DNA of 64,000 nt. Source: Methanolobus sp. WCC4. GTDB taxonomy: Archaea; Halobacteriota; Methanosarcinia; Methanosarcinales; Methanosarcinaceae. Within the stretch, counting starts at the first letter, position 1. The number at the start of each line of letters is the position of its first letter. The notes below the pieces were generated by a model. It made no database searches and had not been told where the DNA came from. It saw only the letters and a list, made by a program, of their open reading frames with translations. Shown one piece after another: positions 7,281-15,716 of this stretch. The position numbers were made by a program, and so were the translations under genes. Location: assembly GCF_038022665.1 (NCBI RefSeq), contig NZ_CP150629.1, forward strand, positions 186,001-250,000, read 5' to 3'.

Positions 7281-9788
7281 ATGAATAAACGGGATCCTGT
7301 TGTCAATTACCATCATCAAAAAACCGAGAGCAATATGTCCAAAAGAGCAAGAGATATGGCATTCAGGCACTTCAACAAAGGAGTAAGCCTTATTGAGAAA
7401 GGACTGCATGAGGATGCACTTGACATCCTGGAACAGGCAGAAGAACAGGCTAAGGAAGCAGATTCACCTCAAATACTTGTTGCGGTGCTCCAGACATATG
7501 CAGACCTTTTGTTCGCCCATGAAAGAAAAGATGAAGCACTTGAAAGATACATTTCTGTATCTGACATCCTTGAGAAAGAACCGGAACATCTGTCCCTGGA
7601 ACAACGTGCAAATATGTATAGCAATATGGCACTTGCTCTGGAAAATGCAGGGAACAAGGAAGAAGCAAGGAAGAAATATGATGTTTCCTCACAGGACTAC
7701 AGGAAACTCATCGGGGAAGAACCTGACAATGCATCATACCTGTCAAATGCTGTATCCACATTGAACAATATGGGAGCCTTGCTTGCTGATATGGGAAGGA
7801 ATGGAGAGGCACTGGATGCTTTTGAAGAGGCCTTCGATCTTCATGAAAGGACATCTGATAATAAGGTAGATGATGAATATCAGCATAAAAGAGTTACCAT
7901 ACTGGAGAACCTGATGAACATCCCGCTGGAAAATGCAACAGGTGTGGATGAAGAAAGATATGCCAGATTACTGGAACAGTATGCAGAGATAAATACTGAC
8001 GAAAAGGGGTCATCTAAAATGTCCACAGCTTTGCAGAACATTGCCCGCATCCTTGAGAAGGAAGGAAAGACCGATGAAGCATTCATTAAACTGGAAGAAG
8101 CACTGGACACAGTATTGGAACAGTTCGATGCAATGCCGGAAGAGCCTGAGAACCGCAAGGTCCTCGTTGAGATCCTAAGGGATATGAACAGACTTCTGGA
8201 GAACGAGAAAAGCCCTGAAAAACAGCTGGAGAAGTATGAGCTTATGCTGAATATCTCCAGAAAACTGCTGGCTTCCATGCCTGAGAACACAGCATACCAG
8301 CTTAACGTGGCCTTCGCCCTTGATATCATCAGCAATCTGTTGAAGGATGCAGGCAGGATAGAGGAAGCGACCCGGAGGATAGGGGAGGCTGTTGACATTG
8401 CCGTTGATGTGATCAGGAACGGAAATGAGGATAATTACTCCCTGCAGGACATGATCATCATCGTACAGGACATGATATCACTTATCGAACTTGCCGCCGG
8501 GGATGCAAGACCCGGACTCTACAGTGAATTACTGGAGAAGATAGAAGCACCTGCTCAGGAGAATATTGAACTCGGTCTCATATGTGCAGATATCTACAAC
8601 AGCAATGGCATGTTACTCGCTGAAAAAGGAAGTCATTCCGAAGCACTTGATAATTTCAAAAAGGCATTCAATACCTATCAGACGGTCAGCCATGCAACAG
8701 GGGACAGTTCAAAGATGAATGCTGTTCAGGCCAGTATTGCACAGATGCAGTTCTCCCTCGGGCAATATGATGAGGCGCTGGATGGATATATGGAACTTGT
8801 CAGGGCAGGCAATGTTGACAGGGAATATGCTGACAGGATAGAAGAGATACTTTCCGGGAAGGAAAAGAAGGCAGAGGTCACTGGAAATGTAGAGATCCTG
8901 AAAACGGTGTATGACTCCATCCTGGATATCAGGACGGAACTGCTCGGGATGATACCTGACCCTGAAGGTAGGAATGCCGAAAAGATAAGTGAGTTACAGG
9001 AAAAGATAGCAGACCTCATGGTTGCAATGGGAATGAACAGAGAGGCGCTTCTGGCATACGAACAACTTCAGGATACTGACCAAACGAACAGGTACCATGG
9101 AAAGATACTGAAACTCCTTGAGAAGATAAGGATGTCAGCAGGAGGAATGCAGGAGACAGAGAAACAGGAAACACTGGAATTCCTGCTTTCAAAATATAAC
9201 AAGTTCCTGGAAGGGGATGGCAATGATGCTAACATTGAAGGGAACAGGGCGGCGGTCATAGAGAATATAGCCTTCCTTCTTTCTGAAAGACAGGAAGCAG
9301 AAGAAGCAGGCTACATGTATGACTATGCCATTGATGCATACACCCACCTCTCAGAACTTGAACCTGAGAGTTTCTTCCCTCTTGAGAGAATAGCGTCGAT
9401 CAACACAAGGATAGCTGAACTTGCAGTAAGTGTAGGAGACAGGGAAGAAGCACAGTCGAGATACGAGAAGGCACTTGGTGTATATAGCTCGCTGATAGAT
9501 GCGGACCCTTCAAGTATCGGCTATCAGCTCGATCATGCCAGTGTATTGGACGGCATGGGTGCTCTCTACCTGACAATTGAGATGCATAACGAAGCAAAAT
9601 GGTGTTATGAGAATGCCCTTAAAGCCTATGGCCGGATCATGGAAAACGAACCTGAGAATCCCTCATATCGTTCAAATGTCACAATAACCCTTGAGAACCT
9701 TGGCTATGTGCTTGAACTCATGGGAAGGAAAGAAGATGCCCTCTGGATGTATGAAAATGCCAGAAAGATAGAAGAAGGCATTGAATAG
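7281..9788 (+). CDS. Large cytoplasmic TPR protein (835 aa)
   Basis: No signal peptide or membrane segment; the chain is almost entirely helical repeats of the NB-ARC-like/TPR_10-12 type, with units such as LENAGNKEEARKKYDVSS and LNNMGALLADMGRNGEALDA. It is highly charged (Glu/Lys/Asp rich). The N-terminal and C-terminal repeats are most regular; the middle (about 250-600) is more divergent. An ATG at 7335 is an alternative start, but an AATATTATT element near 7250 would place transcription at about 7281, which favours a leaderless start there. It probably acts as a scaffold with unknown partners. It has no sequence resemblance in layout to the exported TPR protein beyond the repeat fold. Confidence 0.75.
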   Translation: MNKRDPVVNYHHQKTESNMSKRARDMAFRHFNKGVSLIEKGLHEDALDILEQAEEQAKEADSPQILVAVLQTYADLLFAHERKDEALERYISVSDILEKEPEHLSLEQRANMYSNMALALENAGNKEEARKKYDVSSQDYRKLIGEEPDNASYLSNAVSTLNNMGALLADMGRNGEALDAFEEAFDLHERTSDNKVDDEYQHKRVTILENLMNIPLENATGVDEERYARLLEQYAEINTDEKGSSKMSTALQNIARILEKEGKTDEAFIKLEEALDTVLEQFDAMPEEPENRKVLVEILRDMNRLLENEKSPEKQLEKYELMLNISRKLLASMPENTAYQLNVAFALDIISNLLKDAGRIEEATRRIGEAVDIAVDVIRNGNEDNYSLQDMIIIVQDMISLIELAAGDARPGLYSELLEKIEAPAQENIELGLICADIYNSNGMLLAEKGSHSEALDNFKKAFNTYQTVSHATGDSSKMNAVQASIAQMQFSLGQYDEALDGYMELVRAGNVDREYADRIEEILSGKEKKAEVTGNVEILKTVYDSILDIRTELLGMIPDPEGRNAEKISELQEKIADLMVAMGMNREALLAYEQLQDTDQTNRYHGKILKLLEKIRMSAGGMQETEKQETLEFLLSKYNKFLEGDGNDANIEGNRAAVIENIAFLLSERQEAEEAGYMYDYAIDAYTHLSELEPESFFPLERIASINTRIAELAVSVGDREEAQSRYEKALGVYSSLIDADPSSIGYQLDHASVLDGMGALYLTIEMHNEAKWCYENALKAYGRIMENEPENPSYRSNVTITLENLGYVLELMGRKEDALWMYENARKIEEGIE

Positions 9789-9816
9789 GCAAAATAACAA
9801 AGAACGACAATAACCC

Positions 9817-9838
9817 GCATTCCTGCTAAAAGGAATGC
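9817..9838 (+). terminator. Hairpin terminator after the 835-aa TPR gene
   Basis: A 7-bp stem GCATTCC/GGAATGC with an 8-nt loop begins 29 nt after the stop codon at 9788, and five T follow shortly after at 9845-9849. The spacing to the T run is longer than ideal, so confidence is moderate. Confidence 0.4.
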
Positions 9839-10087
9839 TACCCATTTTTGCTCATACTCCATTTCCGGGTTGCTGGATAGAATGCGGACAGTGTGTGCAA
9901 ACATTTTGACGAGATACTGAGGGGAAAGTACCCAGTCCGCATTCCAGTGCAAACCAATTCCGTTTTTGACGGGTATAATGTCCATATCGTACCATTTTGG
10001 GACATCTGTCACATCCATCTTGGTATGTGACACATAACCAACTATCAGGCCATACTATTTAAATATATCTATACAATAATATATACT

Positions 10088-10111
10088 CATTATCATCATT
10101 ATGAGATAATG
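10088..10111. promoter_or_regulatory. Inverted repeat in the leader of the membrane gene at 10171
   Basis: CATTATC (10088-10094) and GATAATG (10105-10111) flank a 10-nt centre. A TATA-like TATTTAAATATAT lies about 30 nt upstream, so the repeat sits at or just after the predicted transcription start, a typical place for an archaeal repressor site. Confidence 0.4.
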
Positions 10112-10170
10112 ACTTGCTCACAGATGATCACAGGAAACATTAAAATCAGATAGTATCAGCCTTTAGAAAG

Positions 10171-11034
10171 ATGGATTCCCACAAAATAACTACTATAGGT
10201 CGTCCCCTGAATCCCGGTTATTTTACAAACAAACTGATTATTATCATTACAGTTCTCACTTTTATCATTCACACCATTCTTACCATTGTCACGCTTTTCA
10301 ATTCCGCCCATGAAGAGACGAACTACACAAACCTGATAACAGGATTCAGAGCAGGTTTGCTCGTATTTCTTCTATGGGCCATCTCACGGGAGCTTGATCC
10401 CGACAAAGAATGGGGAGCTTTTGTAACTGTATCTCTGGCACTTGTATTCATGGTGTTCTTTGAGATACCATCCATCCTCCCCTTTGCCTGGTTTCTCCTT
10501 ATCCTGAGGATGACAAACCATTCAAGTGGCATGCCTGCCGGAATTATGGATTCTTTTTTAGTGGCCACCATCGGGACAATACTGGCATACTACGTTTCCG
10601 GAATATATGGCATTCTGACAGCTATGACATTTATATCTGACAGCCAGCTGAATGATCCTGCAAAATATCATTTTCCCATTGGTGCTCTGATGTTGATTGT
10701 TTCAGCAGGTATTTGCTTCAGGCAGGGAGGAACTATATTTGATCAGACGTTGGAAAGTATGTTTTTTGTTCTATCCGGCATCATACTATTCCTGCCTGCC
10801 ATCATATGGCCTGGTAAATTAGAAAGTGTCGGGGACAGGACAAATGAACCTCTTGACCCCGCAAGGATCAAAATGGGAAAGGTAATGGGCATACTCGTCT
10901 TTCTGGGAGTTCTTACCATGCCTGCTGAAGCAAGTCTTGCGCTGGTACCATTTATCTTTTGCATATTTGCAGGAACAGGAGCATATCGCATAGTATCCGG
11001 TATCCTACTGCACACAAGTATTAAGAAGGGATAA
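10171..11034 (+). CDS. Polytopic membrane protein, unknown function
   Basis: A 287-aa protein with about eight hydrophobic segments, the first at residues 23-43 (LIIIITVLTFIIHTILTIVT), the others spread to the C-terminus. The only notable soluble loop is around residues 212-230. No transporter signature, catalytic motif or family name was recognised. It stands alone between the repeat-rich gap and a minus-strand DUF5788-like gene. The inverted repeat at 10088-10111 may regulate it. The start ATG is the first in frame and fits a leader of roughly 85 nt from the TATA box. Confidence 0.65.
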   Translation: MDSHKITTIGRPLNPGYFTNKLIIIITVLTFIIHTILTIVTLFNSAHEETNYTNLITGFRAGLLVFLLWAISRELDPDKEWGAFVTVSLALVFMVFFEIPSILPFAWFLLILRMTNHSSGMPAGIMDSFLVATIGTILAYYVSGIYGILTAMTFISDSQLNDPAKYHFPIGALMLIVSAGICFRQGGTIFDQTLESMFFVLSGIILFLPAIIWPGKLESVGDRTNEPLDPARIKMGKVMGILVFLGVLTMPAEASLALVPFIFCIFAGTGAYRIVSGILLHTSIKKG

Positions 11035-11095
11035 CAGAGCTAGGAACCATACCATTTACCTCCACCTAATCAAAACAAACAAGGATATTCCTATT

Positions 11096-11551
11096 TTACG
11101 TTCCACTATCTTCCAGGAACTGAAGCCATCTGCGTGCTTCAGCTACGCGCTCCTGAGAAAAATGTTCCTTAAAATCCTTTTCCATCTCCTTTGCAGTCCC
11201 ATCCTCTATCTCCCTGAGGTCCATTATTGCCCTCAGCAAACCTGCTGTTTCATTGAAGAGGGACTTTGCCTCCTTACGGGTGAGCTCCCCGGTCTTTAAC
11301 ATGAGCTCATCCTCTCTTTCTTTGTCCCTGAGATGAGAGAGATACATGTCAATATGCCTGATATCCTCATCAGACAGCTCATCCTTGTTGATCAGCTCCC
11401 AGACAAGATCATGTAACCTGCATTTCTTCCCTTCGATCTCCACAAAATAAGGAACTTCCTCACCAACCCAGAAAAGACGTGCATGAAGGGCTGCAAGCAA
11501 TTGTTTTCGTTCCCGCTCAGAAAGCATTTCCTCTTTGGTATTATCTGGCAT
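11096..11551 (-). CDS. Small acidic helical protein, probably DUF5788
   Basis: A 151-aa, strongly charged protein with no membrane segment. Residues 12-60 (ERKQLLAALHARLFWVGEEV, then a short beta hairpin with KKCRLHDLVWELI) resemble an archaeal domain of unknown function that I recall as DUF5788; the name is from memory. The C-terminal half is helical. No catalytic residues are evident. It is convergent with the membrane protein gene at 10171 and divergent from the PrsW-like gene at 11745. Confidence 0.55.
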   Translation of the reverse strand: MPDNTKEEMLSERERKQLLAALHARLFWVGEEVPYFVEIEGKKCRLHDLVWELINKDELSDEDIRHIDMYLSHLRDKEREDELMLKTGELTRKEAKSLFNETAGLLRAIMDLREIEDGTAKEMEKDFKEHFSQERVAEARRWLQFLEDSGT

Positions 11552-11744
11552 TCTGAAAACCCCATTCTATATCGTGACTAAGTTACTATATAGGAATGCA
11601 AGCTATATTAAAAAGGCGAATGTGAAAAGCATGGATTTCTTTTAATAAGGTTAAAACAAATATTATTGGAGAGTTCGCTCAGGAACTAAGAACCAGATAT
11701 GTTCCCAGAATTGTCTGAACGATACCAAAAGGCGGGATCGTAAC

Positions 11745-12605
11745 ATGGAAGAACAGGAAATACAGGATATGAGGAGGCAGAAGGGAGACCTTTCCTGGCT
11801 CAAGGTATTCACAGGAGGACTGCTCCTTTACATATTCGGGGTCTTCGCTCTCGCTGCAACACGAAATACCAATATATTTCCCACTGTGGTCATGCTCGGG
11901 AATTTCCTTGTTCCTATAACCTATGTGGCCTTCTTCTACCAGAGGCGACACCTTAGCAAGCTTGATATGCCTACAACCGCATGGGCATTCTTCTACGGAG
12001 GACTTCTGGGTGTACTGGCCGCAGCGACACTTGAGCCGATATTCCTGTCACAACATAAACTGTTCTTCTCTTTTGAGGTCGGGCTGATAGAGGAATTTGC
12101 CAAGATACTGGGAGTTCTTGTGATCGCCAAACGCTGCTTCCATGATTCAGAGATGGATGGGCTCATCCTCGGAGCTGCATCAGGAATGGGTTTTGCTGCA
12201 CTGGAAAGTACTGGATACGCCTTCACAGCCTTCCTGGCAAGCGGCGGGAGCCTGACACAGACAGTGCTGATCACCCTTTTCAGAGGTGTTATTGCACCGA
12301 TAGGACATGGAACATGGACAGCCATCCTTGTAAGTGTGATGTTCAGGGAGAGCGGTCCGCGGATATTCCACACCAATTACAAGGTGATCGGGGCATACCT
12401 TACCGTGGCGATACTTCATGGCCTCTGGAACGGAATGCCTGAAGTACTATCCATATTCTCAATTTCAACGGTCAATGTGGTCACCGGACAGATGCTGGTG
12501 GCAGCAGCAGGCTTCTTCCTGCTCTGGAGACGATATGAAGAAGCAAAGAGCCTCCAGATAGAGAGGCTGGAGAAAGGTATACCTCAGGCAGATTGCTGGA
12601 AATGA
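11745..12605 (+). CDS. PrsW-type intramembrane metalloprotease
   Basis: A 286-aa polytopic protein with the PrsW/CAAX-like protease signature. It has EExxK at about E116-E117-K120 (GLIEEFAKILG), GAASGMGFAALEST near 140-155 supplying a second glutamate, and the histidine motif APIGHGTWT near 183-191, plus a late HGLWN near 225. These residues form the membrane-embedded metal site of the family. PrsW of Bacillus cleaves an anti-sigma factor; archaea lack such a target, so the substrate here is unknown. The gene appears monocistronic. Confidence 0.85.
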   Translation: MEEQEIQDMRRQKGDLSWLKVFTGGLLLYIFGVFALAATRNTNIFPTVVMLGNFLVPITYVAFFYQRRHLSKLDMPTTAWAFFYGGLLGVLAAATLEPIFLSQHKLFFSFEVGLIEEFAKILGVLVIAKRCFHDSEMDGLILGAASGMGFAALESTGYAFTAFLASGGSLTQTVLITLFRGVIAPIGHGTWTAILVSVMFRESGPRIFHTNYKVIGAYLTVAILHGLWNGMPEVLSIFSISTVNVVTGQMLVAAAGFFLLWRRYEEAKSLQIERLEKGIPQADCWK

Positions 12606-12670
12606 TGCAATCGAGTGAATGATACCTTTACCAGAAAATAACCATTTTATAGAAGTTAGCTGTTGTTCAT

Positions 12671-12724
12671 ATGGAATATGTCTGGCTGGACATACTGGCA
12701 TTCATTTTAGTGGTTGGTAATTGA
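12671..12724 (+). CDS. Possible 17-aa hydrophobic leader peptide
   Basis: A mini-ORF, MEYVWLDILAFILVVGN, begins at 12671 about 24 nt after an ATTTTATAG promoter element (12644-12652), the expected position for a leaderless start. Its TGA (12722-12724) is 1 nt before the ATG of the next gene (TGATATG), an arrangement that permits reinitiation. It could equally be chance; the main evidence is its position. Confidence 0.3.
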   Translation: MEYVWLDILAFILVVGN

Positions 12725-12725
12725 T

Positions 12726-13334
12726 ATGAGCACGGAGAGAACGCTTGAATGGGACATCGATGTCTCGATATTGAATAACAGGTTCATCATGGGAGAGATG
12801 ATCAAAGTACTTGGGATCGCTGCCGGCATCACTGCCGCCTTTGTGCTCCTGATAAGTCTTCCTGCCATACTTGACGGGACGGTCACTTCGAACAGCAGCA
12901 ATGCGAGAGGGATGAAATATGCCCTGATACTTGTCGGGATCACATTCCTGTTAACCGCATTGTTCATATTCGCATACTACGGGAACAGGTACTCACTCTC
13001 CTATACCCTTGACAGCAAGGGTGTCAGCACGATCACCAGAGAGGAACAAAGGAACCGGAACCATAAATTGAATTTCCTTATCGTGATCATGGGGATCCTT
13101 GCACGTAGTCCCTCCGCAGCAGGAGCGGGATTGCTGGCAAGCTCACACCAGAATCAGGATGTAAAATGGAAGAAAGTAAGAAAAGCTGTATTCTACCCTG
13201 CCAGGAACACGATCACACTATCCGCAGGATATGGGGAAAAGAGCATTGTTTTCTGTACAGGCGAGAACTACAGCAGGACCGCAGAGTTTGCCAGGTCCAA
13301 TTGTCCTGAGAACTGCAAGATAATTGAAAAATGA
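12726..13334 (+). CDS. Two-TM membrane protein with PH-like C-terminal part, unknown
   Basis: About 202 aa from ATG 12726 (a TTG at 12714 is possible but has no better signal). Residues about 25-50 (IKVLGIAAGITAAFVLLISL) and 66-92 are membrane segments. A cytoplasmic-looking tail of 110 residues follows, with short beta-like strands (SLSYTLDSKGVSTI, then NTITLSAGYGEKSIVFC), reminiscent of bacterial PH-like membrane proteins, and two cysteines near the end (NCPENCK). No family was recognised with confidence. It is convergent with the CBS gene, with only 12 nt between stops. Confidence 0.6.
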   Translation: MSTERTLEWDIDVSILNNRFIMGEMIKVLGIAAGITAAFVLLISLPAILDGTVTSNSSNARGMKYALILVGITFLLTALFIFAYYGNRYSLSYTLDSKGVSTITREEQRNRNHKLNFLIVIMGILARSPSAAGAGLLASSHQNQDVKWKKVRKAVFYPARNTITLSAGYGEKSIVFCTGENYSRTAEFARSNCPENCKIIEK

Positions 13335-13346
13335 AGGTGTTATCCT

Positions 13347-14147
13347 TCATTCAAGACATGGGCTTTCAAGGCACTCCTTAAGAAGGGAGAATCTGTCCAC
13401 CATACCAACAAGGCGACTGTCCTCGGTGACACATATACGCCCTATATTGTGGTCCACCAGTGACTTGATAGCTTTTGATACAGGTGTTGTGGAACTTATC
13501 GAATACAGAGGTGTTGACATAACACGTTCCACCTTTGGAGAATCACCTGACAGACTGTCATGCGTATCAGCCGACCGGTTACCTGTCCTTATGAATCCGG
13601 CCTTTATCAGGTTGCTTCTTGTCACTATTCCAAGGACCTCATCGTTATATGATATTACGGGAATTCCGGAGTAGTTGTGCTCCAGCATGTTACCCCATAC
13701 CTTTGAAACAGGATCATCGTTGTATGCGGTCATCACTTTTGTGTTCATGATCTGGCTGACATTTCGCAGATGCATCTTCATGAGATGGGCATGGTGAAGG
13801 ATGTCCTTATCGCTGATAATGCCTGCTATGGTCTTGTCTGTCGATGAGTTCAGTACCGGTGCACGGTGCTGTTTTGCGTTCAGAAGTTCCTTTGCAGCAT
13901 CCTTTACATCCATATCAGGTGTTATCAGCGGGAATTCATGTGCGTAGCCGTTGACTGTCACGTCCGATGTGTTGGACTGGAGTCGGAGGATATCATGGTC
14001 ATCCAGAATACCTGTTACCCGGCCTCCTGAATCAAGAACCGGAAGGCTATGCAGGTGTTTATCGCGCAATACGTGTCTGGCATGTGTCATCAGGTCATTC
14101 TCCCTGATGCAGACAGGTTCTTTGGTCATTATATCCCCAACGATCAT
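13347..14147 (-). CDS. Four-CBS-domain protein
   Basis: About 266 aa containing two Bateman pairs. CBS1 starts MIVGDIMTKEPVCIREND, CBS2 is near residues 70-125, CBS3 begins VSQIMNTKVMTAYNDDP near 132, and CBS4 begins VERVMSTPLYSISSTTP near 205. CBS pairs bind adenosyl nucleotides and act as energy sensors or regulatory modules; no effector domain is attached, so this is a stand-alone regulator. ATG 14147 is chosen because GGAG lies 8 nt upstream. A longer in-frame start at 14249 would add a low-complexity stretch encoded by a degenerate repeat and is rejected. Confidence 0.85.
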   Translation of the reverse strand: MIVGDIMTKEPVCIRENDLMTHARHVLRDKHLHSLPVLDSGGRVTGILDDHDILRLQSNTSDVTVNGYAHEFPLITPDMDVKDAAKELLNAKQHRAPVLNSSTDKTIAGIISDKDILHHAHLMKMHLRNVSQIMNTKVMTAYNDDPVSKVWGNMLEHNYSGIPVISYNDEVLGIVTRSNLIKAGFIRTGNRSADTHDSLSGDSPKVERVMSTPLYSISSTTPVSKAIKSLVDHNIGRICVTEDSRLVGMVDRFSLLKECLESPCLE

Positions 14148-14176
14148 TCGTTTCACTCCCTGTAGGTCAAATATAA

Positions 14177-14248
14177 GGTTCGATGCAAGGTTCGATGCAA
14201 AGTTCGATAGCAATTCCAATGTCATGTCCGACATCAAGTTTGACATCA
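14177..14248. repeat. Degenerate 12-bp tandem repeat upstream of the CBS gene
   Basis: Six consecutive 12-bp units: GGTTCGATGCAA twice exactly (14177-14188, 14189-14200), then AGTTCGATAGCA, ATTCCAATGTCA, TGTCCGACATCA and AGTTTGACATCA. The similarity decays to the right. The array lies 30-100 nt before the CBS start, in the leader or promoter region. Confidence 0.7.
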
Positions 14249-14387
14249 CGTTCGTCCCCGCATCTCCATCCCACTGGATCTGCAGGAGCTTTCACTCCAC
14301 ATATGATATTATGCTTCAATAGTATTTGTAAATCCCGCCAGCTCAACAGTTAAAGAGGCTTTTTGGCCATTACCCATAGATTATTAT

Positions 14388-14801
14388 GTGAACGGGGACA
14401 AGAACAGATGTATGTTGCCAGTGAATTTTGTGCTGATAGCTATCCTTATACTTCTCCTTGCAGGACTGGCTATGTCATACTTCGCATTCAAGCTCAAGAA
14501 AGAAGAGTATGCAGCCACCGGAAAGTACCCGAAAGGACACTACATGGGACAGGGACTTGCAATAGGTATCGCCATCGGTATCCCCCTTGCCTTTGCACTT
14601 GACAATATCTTTCTGGGATATATGATAGGTCTTGTGATCGGTACCGTCCTTGGTACACGCAATGAGAACAAACACGAACACGAGTTGAGACCTCTCACCC
14701 AGAGGGAGAGGGAACTGAGAAAGAAGACGATACTCATATTCGGAGCGCTCTTCGCACTGGGCCTTCTTATATTTGTAGCAATGTACTTCACAAGCATCTG
14801 A
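14388..14801 (+). CDS. Small three-TM membrane protein, unknown
   Basis: Up to 137 aa. Hydrophobic segments lie at about residues 13-34 (NFVLIAILILLLAGLAMSYF), 55-87 (glycine- and isoleucine-rich, possibly two short spans) and 112-135. A charged loop with NENKHEHELRPLTQRERELR sits between the second and third segments. The GTG at 14388 gives the full length; an ATG at 14412 is an alternative, and neither has a strong SD motif. No family was recognised, and neighbours on both sides are on the opposite strand. Confidence 0.55.
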   Translation: MNGDKNRCMLPVNFVLIAILILLLAGLAMSYFAFKLKKEEYAATGKYPKGHYMGQGLAIGIAIGIPLAFALDNIFLGYMIGLVIGTVLGTRNENKHEHELRPLTQRERELRKKTILIFGALFALGLLIFVAMYFTSI

Positions 14802-14850
14802 AGAACGATCCCGGTCATGGGAATAAAAGGATCCTGTCGGATCACAGGAT

Positions 14851-15540
14851 TCATTTATCCTGCATCATCCTGTATTCTTCAGACAGACGGACATATTCCT
14901 CTGCATTCTCTTTTATGTGAGCGATGTCCTCATCTGAGAGCTGCCTCTGCACTTTTCCCGGTACACCAACAACAAGACTTCCGGCAGGTATCTTCTTCCC
15001 CGGTGGCACAAGAGCATTCGCCCCGATGATACAGTTCTCGCCTATCTCGGCACCATTCAGCACCGTGGCGTTCATCCCGATGAGCACGTTGTCAGATATT
15101 CTGCACCCATGCAGTACAGCCCCATGTCCAACCGAGACATCATCACCGATCTCAACCTTCTGCGGTGCATCTGTGTGAATTACAACGTTGTCCTGTATGC
15201 TTGTCCTCTTCCCGATATGTATGGAATCGGCATCACCACGAATGACCGCACCGAACCAGACACTTGACCCGTCCGAGATCGTAACATCACCGATCACCGC
15301 TGCATTGGAAGCTACGAAAGCTGTCGGAGATATCTCAGGAGTATTGGACTTGAATGTGATTATCATGACATCACCTATTAAATATGGAATTACAGATAAC
15401 AAAAAGGATGAATTATCGTTCTCAGTACTTTTAGAATCATCCTTGCTCTTTTCACCAGAGTCATCCCTCTCACCAAAGTCAACTACTATGTGGTTGCACC
15501 TTCCACTTTTTGCCCCGCATACTTTACAATATCTTGCCAT
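14851..15540 (-). CDS. Gamma-carbonic anhydrase-like protein with zinc-ribbon extension
   Basis: Residues about 59-229 form a left-handed beta-helix of hexapeptide repeats with the three histidines of gamma-class carbonic anhydrases: VVIHTD, SVGHGAV and VLHGCRI. It may hydrate CO2, but many such YrdA/Cam-H-like proteins lack shown activity. Residues 1-20 add a cysteine cluster (YCKVCGAKSGRCNH) and an acidic Ser/Asp linker not usual in the family. Two in-frame starts each have a good SD: ATG 15540 with GAGGAGA (15546-15552), and ATG 15366 with AGGTGAT (15370-15376), the latter giving a normal 171-aa enzyme. Both products could be made. Confidence 0.8.
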   Translation of the reverse strand: MARYCKVCGAKSGRCNHIVVDFGERDDSGEKSKDDSKSTENDNSSFLLSVIPYLIGDVMIITFKSNTPEISPTAFVASNAAVIGDVTISDGSSVWFGAVIRGDADSIHIGKRTSIQDNVVIHTDAPQKVEIGDDVSVGHGAVLHGCRISDNVLIGMNATVLNGAEIGENCIIGANALVPPGKKIPAGSLVVGVPGKVQRQLSDEDIAHIKENAEEYVRLSEEYRMMQDK

Positions 15541-15716
15541 GGGATTCTCCTCTTAGATAATTAGGTTGTGGATTGGAGATAAGGCTGTGGGTGTACTGTT
15601 ATTCTGGCAGGGGTTAGGAATGTACTCAGTATTTCATACTCAGAATAAGAAAATAAGATTCTAAAAAGGTAATGAAAAATGAGAAAAAAGTTACCTTCTA
15701 TTATTCTATTTACTTT

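Larger units (their letters stand above)
9789..10170. other. Non-coding 380-bp gap with nested inverted repeats
   Basis: No convincing gene. GCATTCC (9817-9823) and GGAATGC (9832-9838) form a hairpin, followed by T5 at 9845-9849, a plausible terminator for the TPR gene. GAATGCGGAC (9880-9889) and GTCCGCATTC (9935-9944) are a perfect 10-bp inverted pair 45 nt apart. Two GTGCAAAC...TTTGACG segments repeat directly (about 9894 and 9946). The right part (from about 10050) is AT-rich and holds the promoter of the next gene. Confidence 0.5.

Noticed and set aside
7880-8398. 172-aa Ser-rich minus-strand frame inside the 835-aa TPR gene
   Set aside because: Serine-rich frames opposite Glu/Lys-rich coding regions are a known artefact; it lies fully inside a real gene.
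9704-10033. 109-aa minus-strand frame overlapping the end of the 835-aa TPR gene
   Set aside because: The C-terminal third is antisense to the TPR gene, the rest covers the repeat-rich gap, and no family or SD supports it.
14147-14249. Extension of the four-CBS protein to the ATG at 14249
   Set aside because: The added residues come from the 12-bp tandem array; ATG 14147 has GGAG at correct spacing.
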